A stretch of 36,878 nucleotides of DNA from Silicimonas sp. GTDB lineage: Bacteria; Pseudomonadota; Alphaproteobacteria; Rhodobacterales; Rhodobacteraceae. Of this stretch, positions 15,846 through 24,443 are shown in pieces. Below the pieces are notes generated by a model. It saw only the letters and a program-made list of their open reading frames with translations, had not been told where the DNA came from and searched no databases. Position 1 is the first letter of the stretch, and each line of letters begins with the position of its first letter. The DNA is taken from positions 1-36,878 of the forward strand of contig JABDJO010000082.1 in the NCBI GenBank assembly GCA_013002465.1, written 5' to 3'. The position numbers were made by a program, and so were the translations under genes.

Positions 15846-17348
15846 ATGAAATATGGGTTTTCCGGGTTCTCAGTGGACACCGAGCTGAGAGAGCTATCTG
15901 ATCAAGGTGGTCTGATCGCTTTGCAGCCTCAAGCCTTTGCGCTTTTGGTATTTCTGATCGAGAATTCGGATCGTGTCGTCACCAAAGACGAGATTTTCGA
16001 GGCTGTCTGGCAAGATCGGATCGTCGGAGACGGGACGCTCAACGCTCGCATCAACGCCATTCGGTCAGCAGTGGGGGATGATGGGACTCGGCAAGAGGTC
16101 ATCAAAACTCTGCCGCGGCAGGGGTTCCGGTTCATTGCACGCCTTGGTGATCCAGCCGATGCCACGACGACACCGGTTCAAGCTGCAACAAAGTCTGTGG
16201 CTGTTCTGCCCTTTACCGATATCGGAGATGATCCCGAGCAAGGTTATTTTGCCGACGGTCTGACCGAAGACCTGATTACCGATCTCGCAAAGGTTCCTGA
16301 TCTTTTTGTCATCGCGCGCAACACCTCATTCTCTTACAAGGGTTCGCCCAAGAGCATGGTTGAAATTGGCCAGGAGACGGGCGTGGCGCATGTTTTAGAG
16401 GGGTCAGTGCGCCGCGCAGGAGGTCGGATCAGGATCAACGCCCAATTGGTTGCGACTGAGACAGGCGGATCGGTTTGGGCCGAGCGCTATGATCGAGAAT
16501 TTGATGATATTTTTTCGGTCCAAGATGAAATCACCAAAAAAATCACGACCGCCATGAAGGCGAGCCTGATTTCTGAAATGGGCCGGTCCACTGACAACTC
16601 GGAAGCGTATGAACTAAGCTTGAAAGCGCGCGCACTGTTCTTTCAGTTTACGCCTGAGGCCAACCGCGAGTGTATTCGCCTGTTGGATCGTGCCATAGAA
16701 CTGGACCCCGATTTCGCCGAAGCTTGGGCCGGTTTAGTGTTCCCTTATCAGAGCGGATACTCGTTCGCCTGGCCGGGATATGAAGACGGCGTAGAGATCG
16801 CGCAGATCAAGGCGCGCCGGGCAGTCAAAATGGGGCCGCAGCTTGCGCTCACACATTGCCGCTTGGGCTGGGTTTCCACGATTATTGGGGACCATAAACT
16901 GGCACTAGAAGAGTTCGAGCGGGCGACTGAACTGGAGCCTAACAATGCTGATCCCTACGTGTGGTATTGCGATGCCCTAAACTTTGCGGGGTTTCCGGAG
17001 CGTGCGATTCCCATGGGCGAAGCCGCACTTCGCTTTGATCCCGTCGCGCCGCCAAATGTCCTGCATCACCTCGCGCACGCACATTTCCTGCTGGGAAATC
17101 TGGAAGAGGCCAAGGCGCTGGAACTGCGTGCCGCAGAACTGGTGCCGTTCTTTCCTCCGACCCGTTTGAATCTTGCCGCAACCTTCTTTGAATTGGGGGA
17201 TATTGAAGCTGCGAAATCTCAGATCGCCACGCTGCTTGGATATGAGGAAGGGTTTTCACTGGCACGCTTTTGGGATCGATATCCCTACGCCAACGAAAAG
17301 CAGCAAGAACGCATCGCAACTGCTCTGAATGCCGCGGGCTTGACGTAG
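15846..17348 (+). CDS. Winged-helix / TolB-like / TPR regulator (CadC-type DNA-binding domain)
   Basis: A 500-aa protein in three parts. Residues 1-100 form an OmpR/CadC-type winged helix (LIALQPQAFALLVFLIEN, VVTKDEIFEAVW, GFRFIARL). Residues about 118-235 form the TolB-N-like domain often fused to class III adenylate cyclases (SVAVLPFTDIGDD, FADGLTEDLITDLAKV, VLEGSVRRAGGRIRINAQL, ETGGSVWAERYDREFDDIF). The rest is TPR repeats (CIRLLDRAIELDPDFAEAWA, ALEEFERATELEPNNADPY). There is no transmembrane helix, so it should be a cytosolic DNA-binding protein with a protein-interaction tail. The ATG at 15846 gives the expected N-terminus; a TTG at 15825 adds seven residues. No cyclase domain and no obvious target gene lie beside it. 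Confidence 0.8.
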   Translation: MKYGFSGFSVDTELRELSDQGGLIALQPQAFALLVFLIENSDRVVTKDEIFEAVWQDRIVGDGTLNARINAIRSAVGDDGTRQEVIKTLPRQGFRFIARLGDPADATTTPVQAATKSVAVLPFTDIGDDPEQGYFADGLTEDLITDLAKVPDLFVIARNTSFSYKGSPKSMVEIGQETGVAHVLEGSVRRAGGRIRINAQLVATETGGSVWAERYDREFDDIFSVQDEITKKITTAMKASLISEMGRSTDNSEAYELSLKARALFFQFTPEANRECIRLLDRAIELDPDFAEAWAGLVFPYQSGYSFAWPGYEDGVEIAQIKARRAVKMGPQLALTHCRLGWVSTIIGDHKLALEEFERATELEPNNADPYVWYCDALNFAGFPERAIPMGEAALRFDPVAPPNVLHHLAHAHFLLGNLEEAKALELRAAELVPFFPPTRLNLAATFFELGDIEAAKSQIATLLGYEEGFSLARFWDRYPYANEKQQERIATALNAAGLT

Positions 17349-17733
17349 CCTGAAGACGTTAACAGAACGATGCGCAAGATTTGCTTCGGCAAGCCATTCG
17401 GGCGTTCGCACCGACCGGTGCGATCTCACGTTTTGGGCTGATCTTGTTGAATGAGGACGCAGGCTCACCGGTACGTCCGGAATACACTGATTGTGACCGC
17501 ACCGTACTGCCGATGCCCAAAAAGCCCGCGTCGCAAAGACATTGGCCTAAGGCGGCGGCGGAGCTCCGTGATTTCACCGGTGCATCAGGTTGTGCCCAAG
17601 TTAGAAGATAAGTTCCCTCGTCTTGACTAATTTAACGGGATAGACCCCCTATTTCTTCGAAAACACTATCAAAACTTTGAAATGGCATTGAAAAGTTGTG
17701 CCAATGTCGCGCGGCAATGCCCGGAGAATTGTC
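17349..17733. other. 385-bp gap without a supported gene
   Basis: Short ORFs occur on both strands (for example 17381-17611 forward), but none has a ribosome-binding site, a domain or a neighbour that supports it. The last 100 bases are AT-rich and must carry the promoter for the FAD/GcvT gene. A TTGACT at 17623-17628 is a possible -35 but has no well-spaced -10. Confidence 0.5.
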
Positions 17734-20169
17734 ATGAAATCACGAACCAAGGTCGTTGTCATCGGGGGCGGTATCGCGGGCTGTTCGACGCTTTATCACC
17801 TGACCGAAGAAGGCTGGTCTGATGTGGTTCTGATCGAGAGGGACGAGTTGACGTCGGGCACGACCTGGCACTCGGCCGCACAGGTGACAAATTTTGGTGT
17901 GAACCAGACGATGGTCGGGTTGAAAACGCATTCCGTCAATCTTTACAAAAGGCTGCGCGATGACCCCGACTATCCCGTGGGCTATCACCACGGTGACGGC
18001 GGCATTCGGCTGGCAAATACCGAAGCGCAGATGCAGGGCTATCGTCACTTTGCCTCAATGGCGCGCGGCATGAATGTCGAATTCGAGGTGATCGACGCGG
18101 ATGAATGCGCCAAGCGTCACCCCTTGATCTCGACCGAAAACCTGCTTGGCGGTCTTTGGGACGGTGAAGACGGCGATATCGACCCGGCTCAGCTTTGTCA
18201 GGCGCTGGCCTTCCATGCCCGAAATGCGGGGGCCGAGGTGTACCGTCATACCAACGTCACTGCCCTGACGCAGCACAGCGATGACACCTGGACGGTCGAA
18301 ACCGACAAAGGCAGCATTGATGCCGATATTGTCGTAAACGCCTGCGGATATCGGGTGAATGAAGTCGGTGCGATGATGGGGGTGCATCATCCGGTTGCAG
18401 CGATGGAGCACCAGTATTTCGTCACCGAGGATATCCCCGCGATCATCGAGGCCGGGCACCGCATGCCGCTTCTGCGCTGCCCGATATCCGACTATTACGC
18501 GCGCCAGGAAAAGAACGGCCTGCTGGTCGGGTTCTATGAACAGGACTGCAAGACCTGGGGGATGGACGGGATCAGCCCCGGCTTCGCCAATGACCTTTGC
18601 CCCGACGATCTGGACCGCGTCATGGATGTGTTGGAAAGCTCCTTCGAACGCATGCCCGCCCTGACGGAAGTCGGGATCAAGCGCATTGTGAACGGGCCGA
18701 TCACCTACACCATCGACGGAGCGCCCTTGGTGGGGCCGGTCCCCGGAAAACGAAATGCCTTTTGCATCATCGGCCTGAGGGCGGGTGTTGGCGAAGGCGG
18801 CGGCCAAGGCTGGCTTTTGGCGCAGCAGATCGTGCATGGCGAAGCCTGCTATGACACCTGGTGCCTCGATCCGCGGCGGTTTACCGGGCATGCGAATGTG
18901 GAACTGACCGCTTTGAAGGCGGTCGAAGATTACCAGAACGAATTTCGCTTCCACTTCCCGCACGAACACCGCCCCGCTGGCCGACCTGCCAAGACCACAC
19001 CGCTCACGCCAATACTCGCCGCCGAAGGGGCCGAGTTTACGGTGATTAATGGTTGGGAGCGGGTTGACTACATCAAGCCCACGCCTGACTTCCATCCTTC
19101 GCTGACGTTCGACTTCGACGCAACCTTCGATATCGTCGCCGCCGAAGTTCAGAATGTGCAAGAGAATGTGGGTCTGTGCGAAGTCAACGGTTTCAACCGG
19201 TTCGAGATCACGGGTGCGGATCGCCACGGCTTCCTCGACCGGATGTTCTGCGGCACGGTCACGAAACGGGACGGGCGCGTCAGCCTTGGCTATTTGTTGA
19301 ATGCTCAAGGCATGGTCAAATGCGAGGCGACCGTGGCCAATCTGCCAGCGTCCGACCGAGGGCCCGCGCGGATCTGTTACGGGTCCGCCGCCGCCGCCGA
19401 GTATCATGACATGGATTGGTTGACGTCACATGTGAGGGACGGCGAAGATGTCCAAATTCGCAGTTTGACCAACGATCAGACCATTCTGGTTCTGGCAGGC
19501 CCAAATGCGCGCGACGTGCTGTCGGCCTGTGCGCGCGGCGATTGGTCAAAGGATAACTTTCCCTGGCTTTCAGTACGCGAATGCTACGTCGGTTTCGCGC
19601 CCGCCACGGTCCTCGGCGTCAGCTTTTCCGGCGAACTGGCCTATGAGATTCATGTGCCCAATGCATCTCTCTATGCCGCCTATCTGGCGCTTTGCGAAGC
19701 GGGCAAGGCCCATGGGATGCGGTTGTTCGGAGCCCGTGCCGTGGAGTCCATGCGGATGGAAAAGGGCTTTTTGCACTGGAAGGCCGATCTGATCACCGAA
19801 TACGATCCGTTCGAGAGTGGATTGAGTCGGTTCGTCAAACTGGACAAGCCCACATTCATCGGGCGCGACGCGCTGATCGCGCGCAAGGACGCGGGTCCTT
19901 GCGGACGACTTGTGGCCCTTGAAATCGACACTGCGCGGGCGCCTGCCCACGGGGGCGCGTCGTTGATGAAAGATGGAAGTGTTGTTGGCACGATCACCTC
20001 GGGCGACTGGGGGCATCGCGTGGGCAAGAACCTGGCCTATGCTTTTGTAAATCCAGAATTTTCCGGGGTCGGGTCGGTAATGCAGCTTGATCTGTGCGGC
20101 GACATGATCCCGGCTCAGGTCATTGCGCCATCGCCCTATGACCCAGATTTCGCGCGTATGCGGTCATGA
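17734..20169 (+). CDS. FAD-dependent oxidoreductase with GcvT domain (dimethylglycine/sarcosine dehydrogenase-like)
   Basis: Oxidatively demethylates an N-methyl amine and passes the one-carbon unit to tetrahydrofolate. The 811-aa protein has an N-terminal DAO fold: VVVIGGGIAGCSTLYHL (dinucleotide motif), IERDELTSGTTWHSAAQ with His46 at the covalent-FAD position of dimethylglycine dehydrogenase, and TIDGAPLVGPVPG. An FAO_M-like linker follows at about residues 375-430, then GcvT and GcvT-C domains (ETGADRHGFLD-like ITGADRHGFLDRM, RMEKGFLHWKADL, LVALEI). The ATG has GGAG seven bases upstream; starting at 17698 would add 12 residues. The exact substrate (dimethylglycine, sarcosine or another methylamine) cannot be assigned. 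It stands alone, converging on the HIBDH-like gene. Confidence 0.88.
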   Translation: MKSRTKVVVIGGGIAGCSTLYHLTEEGWSDVVLIERDELTSGTTWHSAAQVTNFGVNQTMVGLKTHSVNLYKRLRDDPDYPVGYHHGDGGIRLANTEAQMQGYRHFASMARGMNVEFEVIDADECAKRHPLISTENLLGGLWDGEDGDIDPAQLCQALAFHARNAGAEVYRHTNVTALTQHSDDTWTVETDKGSIDADIVVNACGYRVNEVGAMMGVHHPVAAMEHQYFVTEDIPAIIEAGHRMPLLRCPISDYYARQEKNGLLVGFYEQDCKTWGMDGISPGFANDLCPDDLDRVMDVLESSFERMPALTEVGIKRIVNGPITYTIDGAPLVGPVPGKRNAFCIIGLRAGVGEGGGQGWLLAQQIVHGEACYDTWCLDPRRFTGHANVELTALKAVEDYQNEFRFHFPHEHRPAGRPAKTTPLTPILAAEGAEFTVINGWERVDYIKPTPDFHPSLTFDFDATFDIVAAEVQNVQENVGLCEVNGFNRFEITGADRHGFLDRMFCGTVTKRDGRVSLGYLLNAQGMVKCEATVANLPASDRGPARICYGSAAAAEYHDMDWLTSHVRDGEDVQIRSLTNDQTILVLAGPNARDVLSACARGDWSKDNFPWLSVRECYVGFAPATVLGVSFSGELAYEIHVPNASLYAAYLALCEAGKAHGMRLFGARAVESMRMEKGFLHWKADLITEYDPFESGLSRFVKLDKPTFIGRDALIARKDAGPCGRLVALEIDTARAPAHGGASLMKDGSVVGTITSGDWGHRVGKNLAYAFVNPEFSGVGSVMQLDLCGDMIPAQVIAPSPYDPDFARMRS

Positions 20170-20434
20170 AGCAAGTTGGTCAGGAACCCCGAAGGGTCCA
20201 CACCAGAAGCAACAAGATCAGTCGATCCAGCCGTTCAAAATGTCCATGTTGTCAGCGACGCATGTTTCGCCCACGTCCTGCGTCACCCCGAGATCCTCCG
20301 CGGCGATCTGATGGCCCTGGAAGCCAAGGGAGGCGATGGTCGATGAACTGAAGGCGTCAACCACCGGCGGACTGCCAAGCGTGGTCAGAAGGTTGAAAAC
20401 GGAATCAACCAACCCCGACAAACAGGATCCGGGT
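20170..20434. other. Gap with possible gene remnant
   Basis: This gap between convergent genes has no complete gene. Read leftward, about 20410-20218 gives an open protein-like tail (LTTLGSPPVVDAFSSSTIAS, then GFQGHQIAAEDLGVTQDVGE) with no start codon of its own. It may be the C-terminal end of a gene that once followed the HIBDH-like gene. I do not recognise the family. Confidence 0.3.
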
Positions 20435-21301
20435 TCACTGCTTATTCTTTCGATACACCTCGAATACGGCGGCCGCGTCATAAATCTCGGGTTCGTTTTC
20501 GAGAGCCGTTTGGTAAAGCGCATCGACCGCGTCGAACAGCGGAACTCTCATCCCGAGAGCACGCAGGTTGTCGCCGATGACCGACAGGTCCTTTTCGAAC
20601 ATCTTCAGGCTGGCTGTCGGTGGATCGTAGTCGCCAGACATCATCAGCGGCATTCTAAGATCGGACATTTTGGATTGTCCGGCGCCGGAAGACAGCATGT
20701 CGTACGTTGTTTGGCGGTCAAGACCAAGCGCGTCAGAATAGGCTAGCGTTTCGGCGGCGGCGGTGTTGTGCAGCACAACGGCGTGATTTGCGACGAACTT
20801 CAGACGGCTGCCCATGCCGAAGGCGCCGGCCTCGATCACCTTCTTGGTGAAATGCGCCATGAGAGGCCGGGCTTGGGCGATAGCCTTGCTGCTGCCCGAG
20901 GCCATCATCACGATGTCGGCACGGCGCGCCTGAGCCCCCGTACCGCTAACCGGGCAATCCAGAAGGTGAATCCCCTTGGAATTCAACAACTCATGCGCAG
21001 CTTCCTTGTCAGCCAATGTGAATGTTCCGGTTTCAAGGACGATCTGACCGGGCTGAAGCAAATCCGCCAATCTGGCGCAAACCTCGTGAAGCACGACGGG
21101 CGAAACCAGCGACAGGATCACAAGATCGCATTCAGCAAGCCAGGCGCCGGTCGTCTCATGCCCGGTGCCGCCGAGATCGGTCAGCCTCTGGCGCGCGTCT
21201 GGCAACGGGTCGGCTCCTGCGACATCGACACCGCCCGCGATCAGGTTTTTCGCATAGGCGGTGCCCATGATGCCCAGGCCGATTATTCCGACGTGCGCCA
21301 T
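20435..21301 (-). CDS. NAD(P)-dependent oxidoreductase, 3-hydroxyisobutyrate dehydrogenase family
   Basis: A beta-hydroxyacid dehydrogenase of 288 aa that would oxidise a 3-hydroxy acid or reduce the matching semialdehyde. The Rossmann motif is GIIGLGIMGTAYAKNL (residues 5-20). The substrate-binding motif is DCPVSGTGAQA, and the catalytic lysine lies in GSRLKFVANH. The C-terminal helical domain is complete. Its start is two bases after the stop of the MBL-fold gene, so it is the last gene of the leftward LLM-MBL-HIBDH set. The paralogue at 32240 is clearly divergent, so the two probably act on different substrates. Glyoxylate/tartronate-semialdehyde reductase activity is an equally possible assignment. 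Confidence 0.88.
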   Translation of the reverse strand: MAHVGIIGLGIMGTAYAKNLIAGGVDVAGADPLPDARQRLTDLGGTGHETTGAWLAECDLVILSLVSPVVLHEVCARLADLLQPGQIVLETGTFTLADKEAAHELLNSKGIHLLDCPVSGTGAQARRADIVMMASGSSKAIAQARPLMAHFTKKVIEAGAFGMGSRLKFVANHAVVLHNTAAAETLAYSDALGLDRQTTYDMLSSGAGQSKMSDLRMPLMMSGDYDPPTASLKMFEKDLSVIGDNLRALGMRVPLFDAVDALYQTALENEPEIYDAAAVFEVYRKNKQ

Positions 21302-21303
21302 GT

Positions 21304-22185
21304 TCAGACACCAAGCTGATAAGTGGCGGGCACCCAGCGATAACTTGCACCCTCACGCTCGACATAGCCGACCGCCGGGAACGGCATATGATGACCGACC
21401 ACAAGGACACCGCTGTCCGCTACCTCGGCCAAAACGCGGTTGCGGGTGGCAATCGCCATCTCCTTGTCGTCATCGAAGCTTACCTTGCTTTCGGGATGCC
21501 CAACCGAGAATACATAGTGGTTGGCAACGTCCGACCAGATCAGCGCTTGCTTTCCGGCGCTTTCGACACGGACCATCAGGTGGCCAGCCGAATGCCCGAA
21601 AGCTGCTTCGACCGTGACGCCGGGCGCGATCTCTTCACGATCCTCCAGAAACCGGAATTTTTCCTTTAAGGGGGCCACGATCTTCAAGAACATCTCGCGA
21701 TTTTCGGCGCGCTGAGGCGGAATCTCGTCACCCGCTTCCCAAGCATCGAACTCGCGACGTCCGATCATCAATTGCGCGTTTGGAAAAGCAAGGTCACCGT
21801 CCTCCCAGATCCCGCCGATATGGTCGGGGTGCACATGGGTCAGAACAACGACGTCGACGTTTTCGGGCGCATAGCCCGCATCGGCAAGTCTTGCACGCAG
21901 AAACCCGGCGCCGCTTTCCCGCCGGTAGTGGCCACAGCCCGTATCAATCAGAACAAGCGTGTCGCCGGTGTTCACCAGTACCGGAACGAAGTTGTTTTCC
22001 AGCTTGTCGGTCGGGAGATTCGCAGCCCGCGCGATCGTGGCGATTTCGTCGTCGCTTTCGTCCAGAAGGAAGGGCGGGCTGATTCCCATGCTTGTCGACC
22101 CGTCAAGAATTGATGTGATTTCCGTTTCGCCCAAAACGAAGCGATGAACGGGTGAACGCAGCGGCCCAAGCATGGTGGCAGTCAC
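21304..22185 (-). CDS. MBL-fold metallo-hydrolase
   Basis: A zinc-dependent hydrolase of 293 aa. It has the full metallo-beta-lactamase motif set: HVHPDHIGG (about 117-125), GHSAGHLMV with the third histidine (about 197-202), the bridging Asp in IWSDVANHY, and a final histidine in VVGHHMPFP. The family includes lactonases, glyoxalases and thioesterases; this one most resembles AHL-lactonase/DHNTP-type proteins in layout, but the substrate is open. GTG at 22185 is taken as the start because GAGGAA lies about eight bases upstream; GTG at 22209 and ATG at 22173 are alternatives. It lies between the LLM monooxygenase (gap 43 bp) and the HIBDH-like gene (gap 2 bp) and may hydrolyse the oxygenation product. 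Confidence 0.88.
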   Translation of the reverse strand: MTATMLGPLRSPVHRFVLGETEITSILDGSTSMGISPPFLLDESDDEIATIARAANLPTDKLENNFVPVLVNTGDTLVLIDTGCGHYRRESGAGFLRARLADAGYAPENVDVVVLTHVHPDHIGGIWEDGDLAFPNAQLMIGRREFDAWEAGDEIPPQRAENREMFLKIVAPLKEKFRFLEDREEIAPGVTVEAAFGHSAGHLMVRVESAGKQALIWSDVANHYVFSVGHPESKVSFDDDKEMAIATRNRVLAEVADSGVLVVGHHMPFPAVGYVEREGASYRWVPATYQLGV

Positions 22186-22228
22186 TTTTACTTCCTCTTG
22201 TTGTGGCACTCAGCCTAGTTGGCGGGCC

Positions 22229-23317
22229 CTAGCTGGAGATGGCACTGTTGACGCGCGGCATGACCTGTTCGGCGGCCAGGATCATCGAGCGTCGGCCCAG
22301 ATCGTAGTCCGTCCAGTCGTGGCCAGCATAGACCAAGTGTCCAAAGTCGCCGATCTCTTCGCGGAAGGCCAGGATCTGGTCCGCGACAGAGGCGGGATCA
22401 CCGTGGATCACAAGTCGATCCAGCACATAGTCCAGCGTTACCTCGCTGTCGTCCATGCTTTGGTCTTCCTTGAACAGGTTCGCACGCCCCCCTTTGATCA
22501 ACTTGGACAGCAGCTGCGAATAATACAATACATAGGGGCTTCCGGGGTCGCGCGCATAGGCGCGCGCTGTCGCGGCATCCTCGGCGACGCAGATGTTTTT
22601 GGCCACACGCCAATTCGCAACATCGACAGGACGGCCGCCCTGCTCGCAACCTTCGACATAATTTGGCCAGTGGGTGGCGACCCATCTGGGCAGAAGGAAG
22701 TTGGCTGAAATCGGATCCCAACCGCGCGCCGCCATCGCGGTCACACCCTTCGAAAACGGCGCGACGGCAGTTCCGACAATGGGCGGATGCGGATCCTGGT
22801 AGGGCTTCGGAATAATCCCCTGCCCAATCTCCGGCATCATGGTTTTTTCGGTCGAGACTTCGTAGAAATCACCTTTGAGGTTGTAAGGCGCATCGCCCGC
22901 CCAGATCTCCAGCACCATGTTGATACATTCGACAAACATGGCGTTCCGGTCGCGATCCAGATTGCCAAAGACCTCGGCGTCCGACAACAAGCCACCGGGC
23001 GAGATCCCGAAATTGAAGCGCCCTTCAAGCATGTGATCCAGCATCGCAATCTCGGCGGCCACCCGGGCGGGGTGCGAGTTTGGCAGGTTCACGGTACCCG
23101 TTCCAAGGCGGATATTCTTCGTCTCGTAAGCAAGGCTGGCCATGAAGGCGACGGTCGAAGTGATGACCTCGGCCAAATCGGTAGAGTGTTCGCCGCAATA
23201 CCCTTCTGCATAGCCCAATTCATCGGCCAGAATGAACGCCTCGCGGTCCTCGCGGATGCTTTGGGAAATCGGCTTGCCCAACGGGTGGATCGGCATCGTA
23301 AAAAAAGAAAGTTCCAT
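22229..23317 (-). CDS. LLM-class flavin-dependent monooxygenase
   Basis: A bacterial luciferase-like TIM-barrel enzyme of 362 aa that uses reduced flavin supplied by a separate reductase to oxygenate a small substrate. Family marks are FFTMPIHPLG at strand 1, ADELGYAEGYCGEH, NIRLGTGTVNLPNSHPARVA and GRFNFGISPGG; the C-terminal part contains VIHGDPASVADQI. It is closest in pattern to the limonene monooxygenase/alkanal monooxygenase-alpha group rather than SsuD or RutA. The ATG has GGAGG upstream. A flavin reductase at 24444 is divergent across the LysR gene and is the likely partner. Substrate unknown. Confidence 0.88.
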   Translation of the reverse strand: MELSFFTMPIHPLGKPISQSIREDREAFILADELGYAEGYCGEHSTDLAEVITSTVAFMASLAYETKNIRLGTGTVNLPNSHPARVAAEIAMLDHMLEGRFNFGISPGGLLSDAEVFGNLDRDRNAMFVECINMVLEIWAGDAPYNLKGDFYEVSTEKTMMPEIGQGIIPKPYQDPHPPIVGTAVAPFSKGVTAMAARGWDPISANFLLPRWVATHWPNYVEGCEQGGRPVDVANWRVAKNICVAEDAATARAYARDPGSPYVLYYSQLLSKLIKGGRANLFKEDQSMDDSEVTLDYVLDRLVIHGDPASVADQILAFREEIGDFGHLVYAGHDWTDYDLGRRSMILAAEQVMPRVNSAISS

Positions 23318-23421
23318 CGGGCCCTCCGAACGAATTCATTCCCCGGTTTATCCCTCAGGGGCGAGTCGGACGAAAAATGATGGTTGCTCATGGCCCCTAT
23401 CAGGTTTCCCGATGGTCATTG

Positions 23422-24327
23422 CTAACCAAGTTCGTCAAGCGCCGCGACAAGCTCGTCCATGAGAAAGCTGTAAAACGCCTGGCCAGCATCGGACAGAGGT
23501 TGCGACATTGGCTCGATCCGCAAGTAGTCGACGGAAAGGCGCGGCCCTATGATCGGGACAACCCGGCGTGGCCCGCCCTTTATATCCGGCAGGCAAAGAA
23601 TGCCCGGCAGGATCGTGGCCCAATTCGACCGCGCGACCAGATCAAGCGTCGTGAACATTGAATCGAGTTCCATCAGGCGGCCCGTTTCGATGTTGTTGGC
23701 TGACATGTACTGATCGATCCTGCGGCGCCGGACGTTTTCCGGACTGGGCAGGACAAGGTTCAATGGGGGCAAATCCGCCAGGTGGACCGGCCCGTCGAGC
23801 CCGATATCGCTTTCGCTTGAGACAACCAAATATTCTTGATCCGCGCCCATCAGGCTGGCGCGCAAGCGAACATCGGCATCGAAAGCGGGGACAACGGCGA
23901 AATCCAATTCACCGGCCAGGACCTGCCGCGACAGTTCGCCGGAATAGGCCTCGCGTACGGCTACTCTGACATTGGGGTATTCCTGCGCGAAATGGATAAG
24001 CGCGGGGCCAAGGACCGAGCGTGTAAAGGTGGGCATCAGCCCGACCGTCACTTGCCCCGTCACCTCACCCGACAAAGCCAGCAAATTCGCTTCGGCTTCA
24101 GTCGCGGCATGCAAAACGCGCACGGCATCGCGGTAGAATTGCCTGCCTGCTTCGGTTGGGGTGACACCCGTCGAACTTCGGTTCAGCAGTTGCACGTTAT
24201 AGCGATCTTCAAGCTGGCGGACATGTGTGGACAGGCCGGATTGAGTGGCGTTCACGCGCTGTGCCCCTGCCGAGAACGACCCCTCTTCAAAGACGGCCAC
24301 GAAGTATTTCAAGTGCTGTAATTTCAC
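23422..24327 (-). CDS. LysR-family transcriptional regulator of the monooxygenase locus
   Basis: A 301-aa LysR regulator. The winged helix (KLQHLKYFVAVFEEGSFSAG to about residue 60) contains NATQSGLSTHVRQLED, and the substrate-binding domain begins with GQVTVGLMPTF. GTG at 24327 is taken as the start because it gives the standard LysR N-terminus (M)KLQHLKYF; an ATG at 24384 would add 19 residues and overlap the promoter region. It lies between the divergent flavin reductase gene and the LLM monooxygenase gene, an arrangement typical of a LysR protein controlling both sides in response to the pathway substrate. The 104-bp gap after it may contain a separate LLM promoter. Confidence 0.88.
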   Translation of the reverse strand: MKLQHLKYFVAVFEEGSFSAGAQRVNATQSGLSTHVRQLEDRYNVQLLNRSSTGVTPTEAGRQFYRDAVRVLHAATEAEANLLALSGEVTGQVTVGLMPTFTRSVLGPALIHFAQEYPNVRVAVREAYSGELSRQVLAGELDFAVVPAFDADVRLRASLMGADQEYLVVSSESDIGLDGPVHLADLPPLNLVLPSPENVRRRRIDQYMSANNIETGRLMELDSMFTTLDLVARSNWATILPGILCLPDIKGGPRRVVPIIGPRLSVDYLRIEPMSQPLSDAGQAFYSFLMDELVAALDELG

Positions 24328-24369
24328 GTGGACCCGTCCAGTTCTTGCTTTGGTATCAGAATTTCGGAT

Positions 24370-24380
24370 CGATATTATCG
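24370..24380. promoter_or_regulatory. Candidate LysR operator in the divergent region
   Basis: CGATA-T-TATCG is a perfect inverted repeat around one base, in the 116-bp region between the LysR and flavin reductase genes. It lies just upstream of the candidate flavin reductase promoter, where a LysR activation site would be expected. It is shorter than the classical T-N11-A box. Confidence 0.35.
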
Positions 24381-24394
24381 CCATTTATTAGTTT

Positions 24395-24423
24395 TTGAAT
24401 ACCCCTAGTTCGCTATCTATGGT
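24395..24423 (+). promoter_or_regulatory. Candidate sigma-70-type promoter of the flavin reductase gene
   Basis: TTGAAT (24395-24400) and TATGGT (24418-24423) are separated by exactly 17 bp and lie 20 bp before the ATG, giving a very short leader containing the AGGAG ribosome-binding site. Four of six bases match consensus in each box. Confidence 0.4.
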
Positions 24424-24443
24424 GCTGCGAACAGGAGTTTCCG

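Noticed and set aside
17381..17611. 76-aa forward ORF in the gap before the FAD/GcvT gene
   Set aside because: No SD, no motif, and an overlapping ORF of similar length on the other strand.
17683..17700. Sigma-54-like TGGCAT...TTGTG upstream of the FAD/GcvT gene
   Set aside because: The spacing between the GG and the second element does not match the -24/-12 rule.
18055..19407. 450-aa leftward ORF inside the FAD/GcvT gene
   Set aside because: Antisense shadow of a gene with complete domain motifs on the plus strand.
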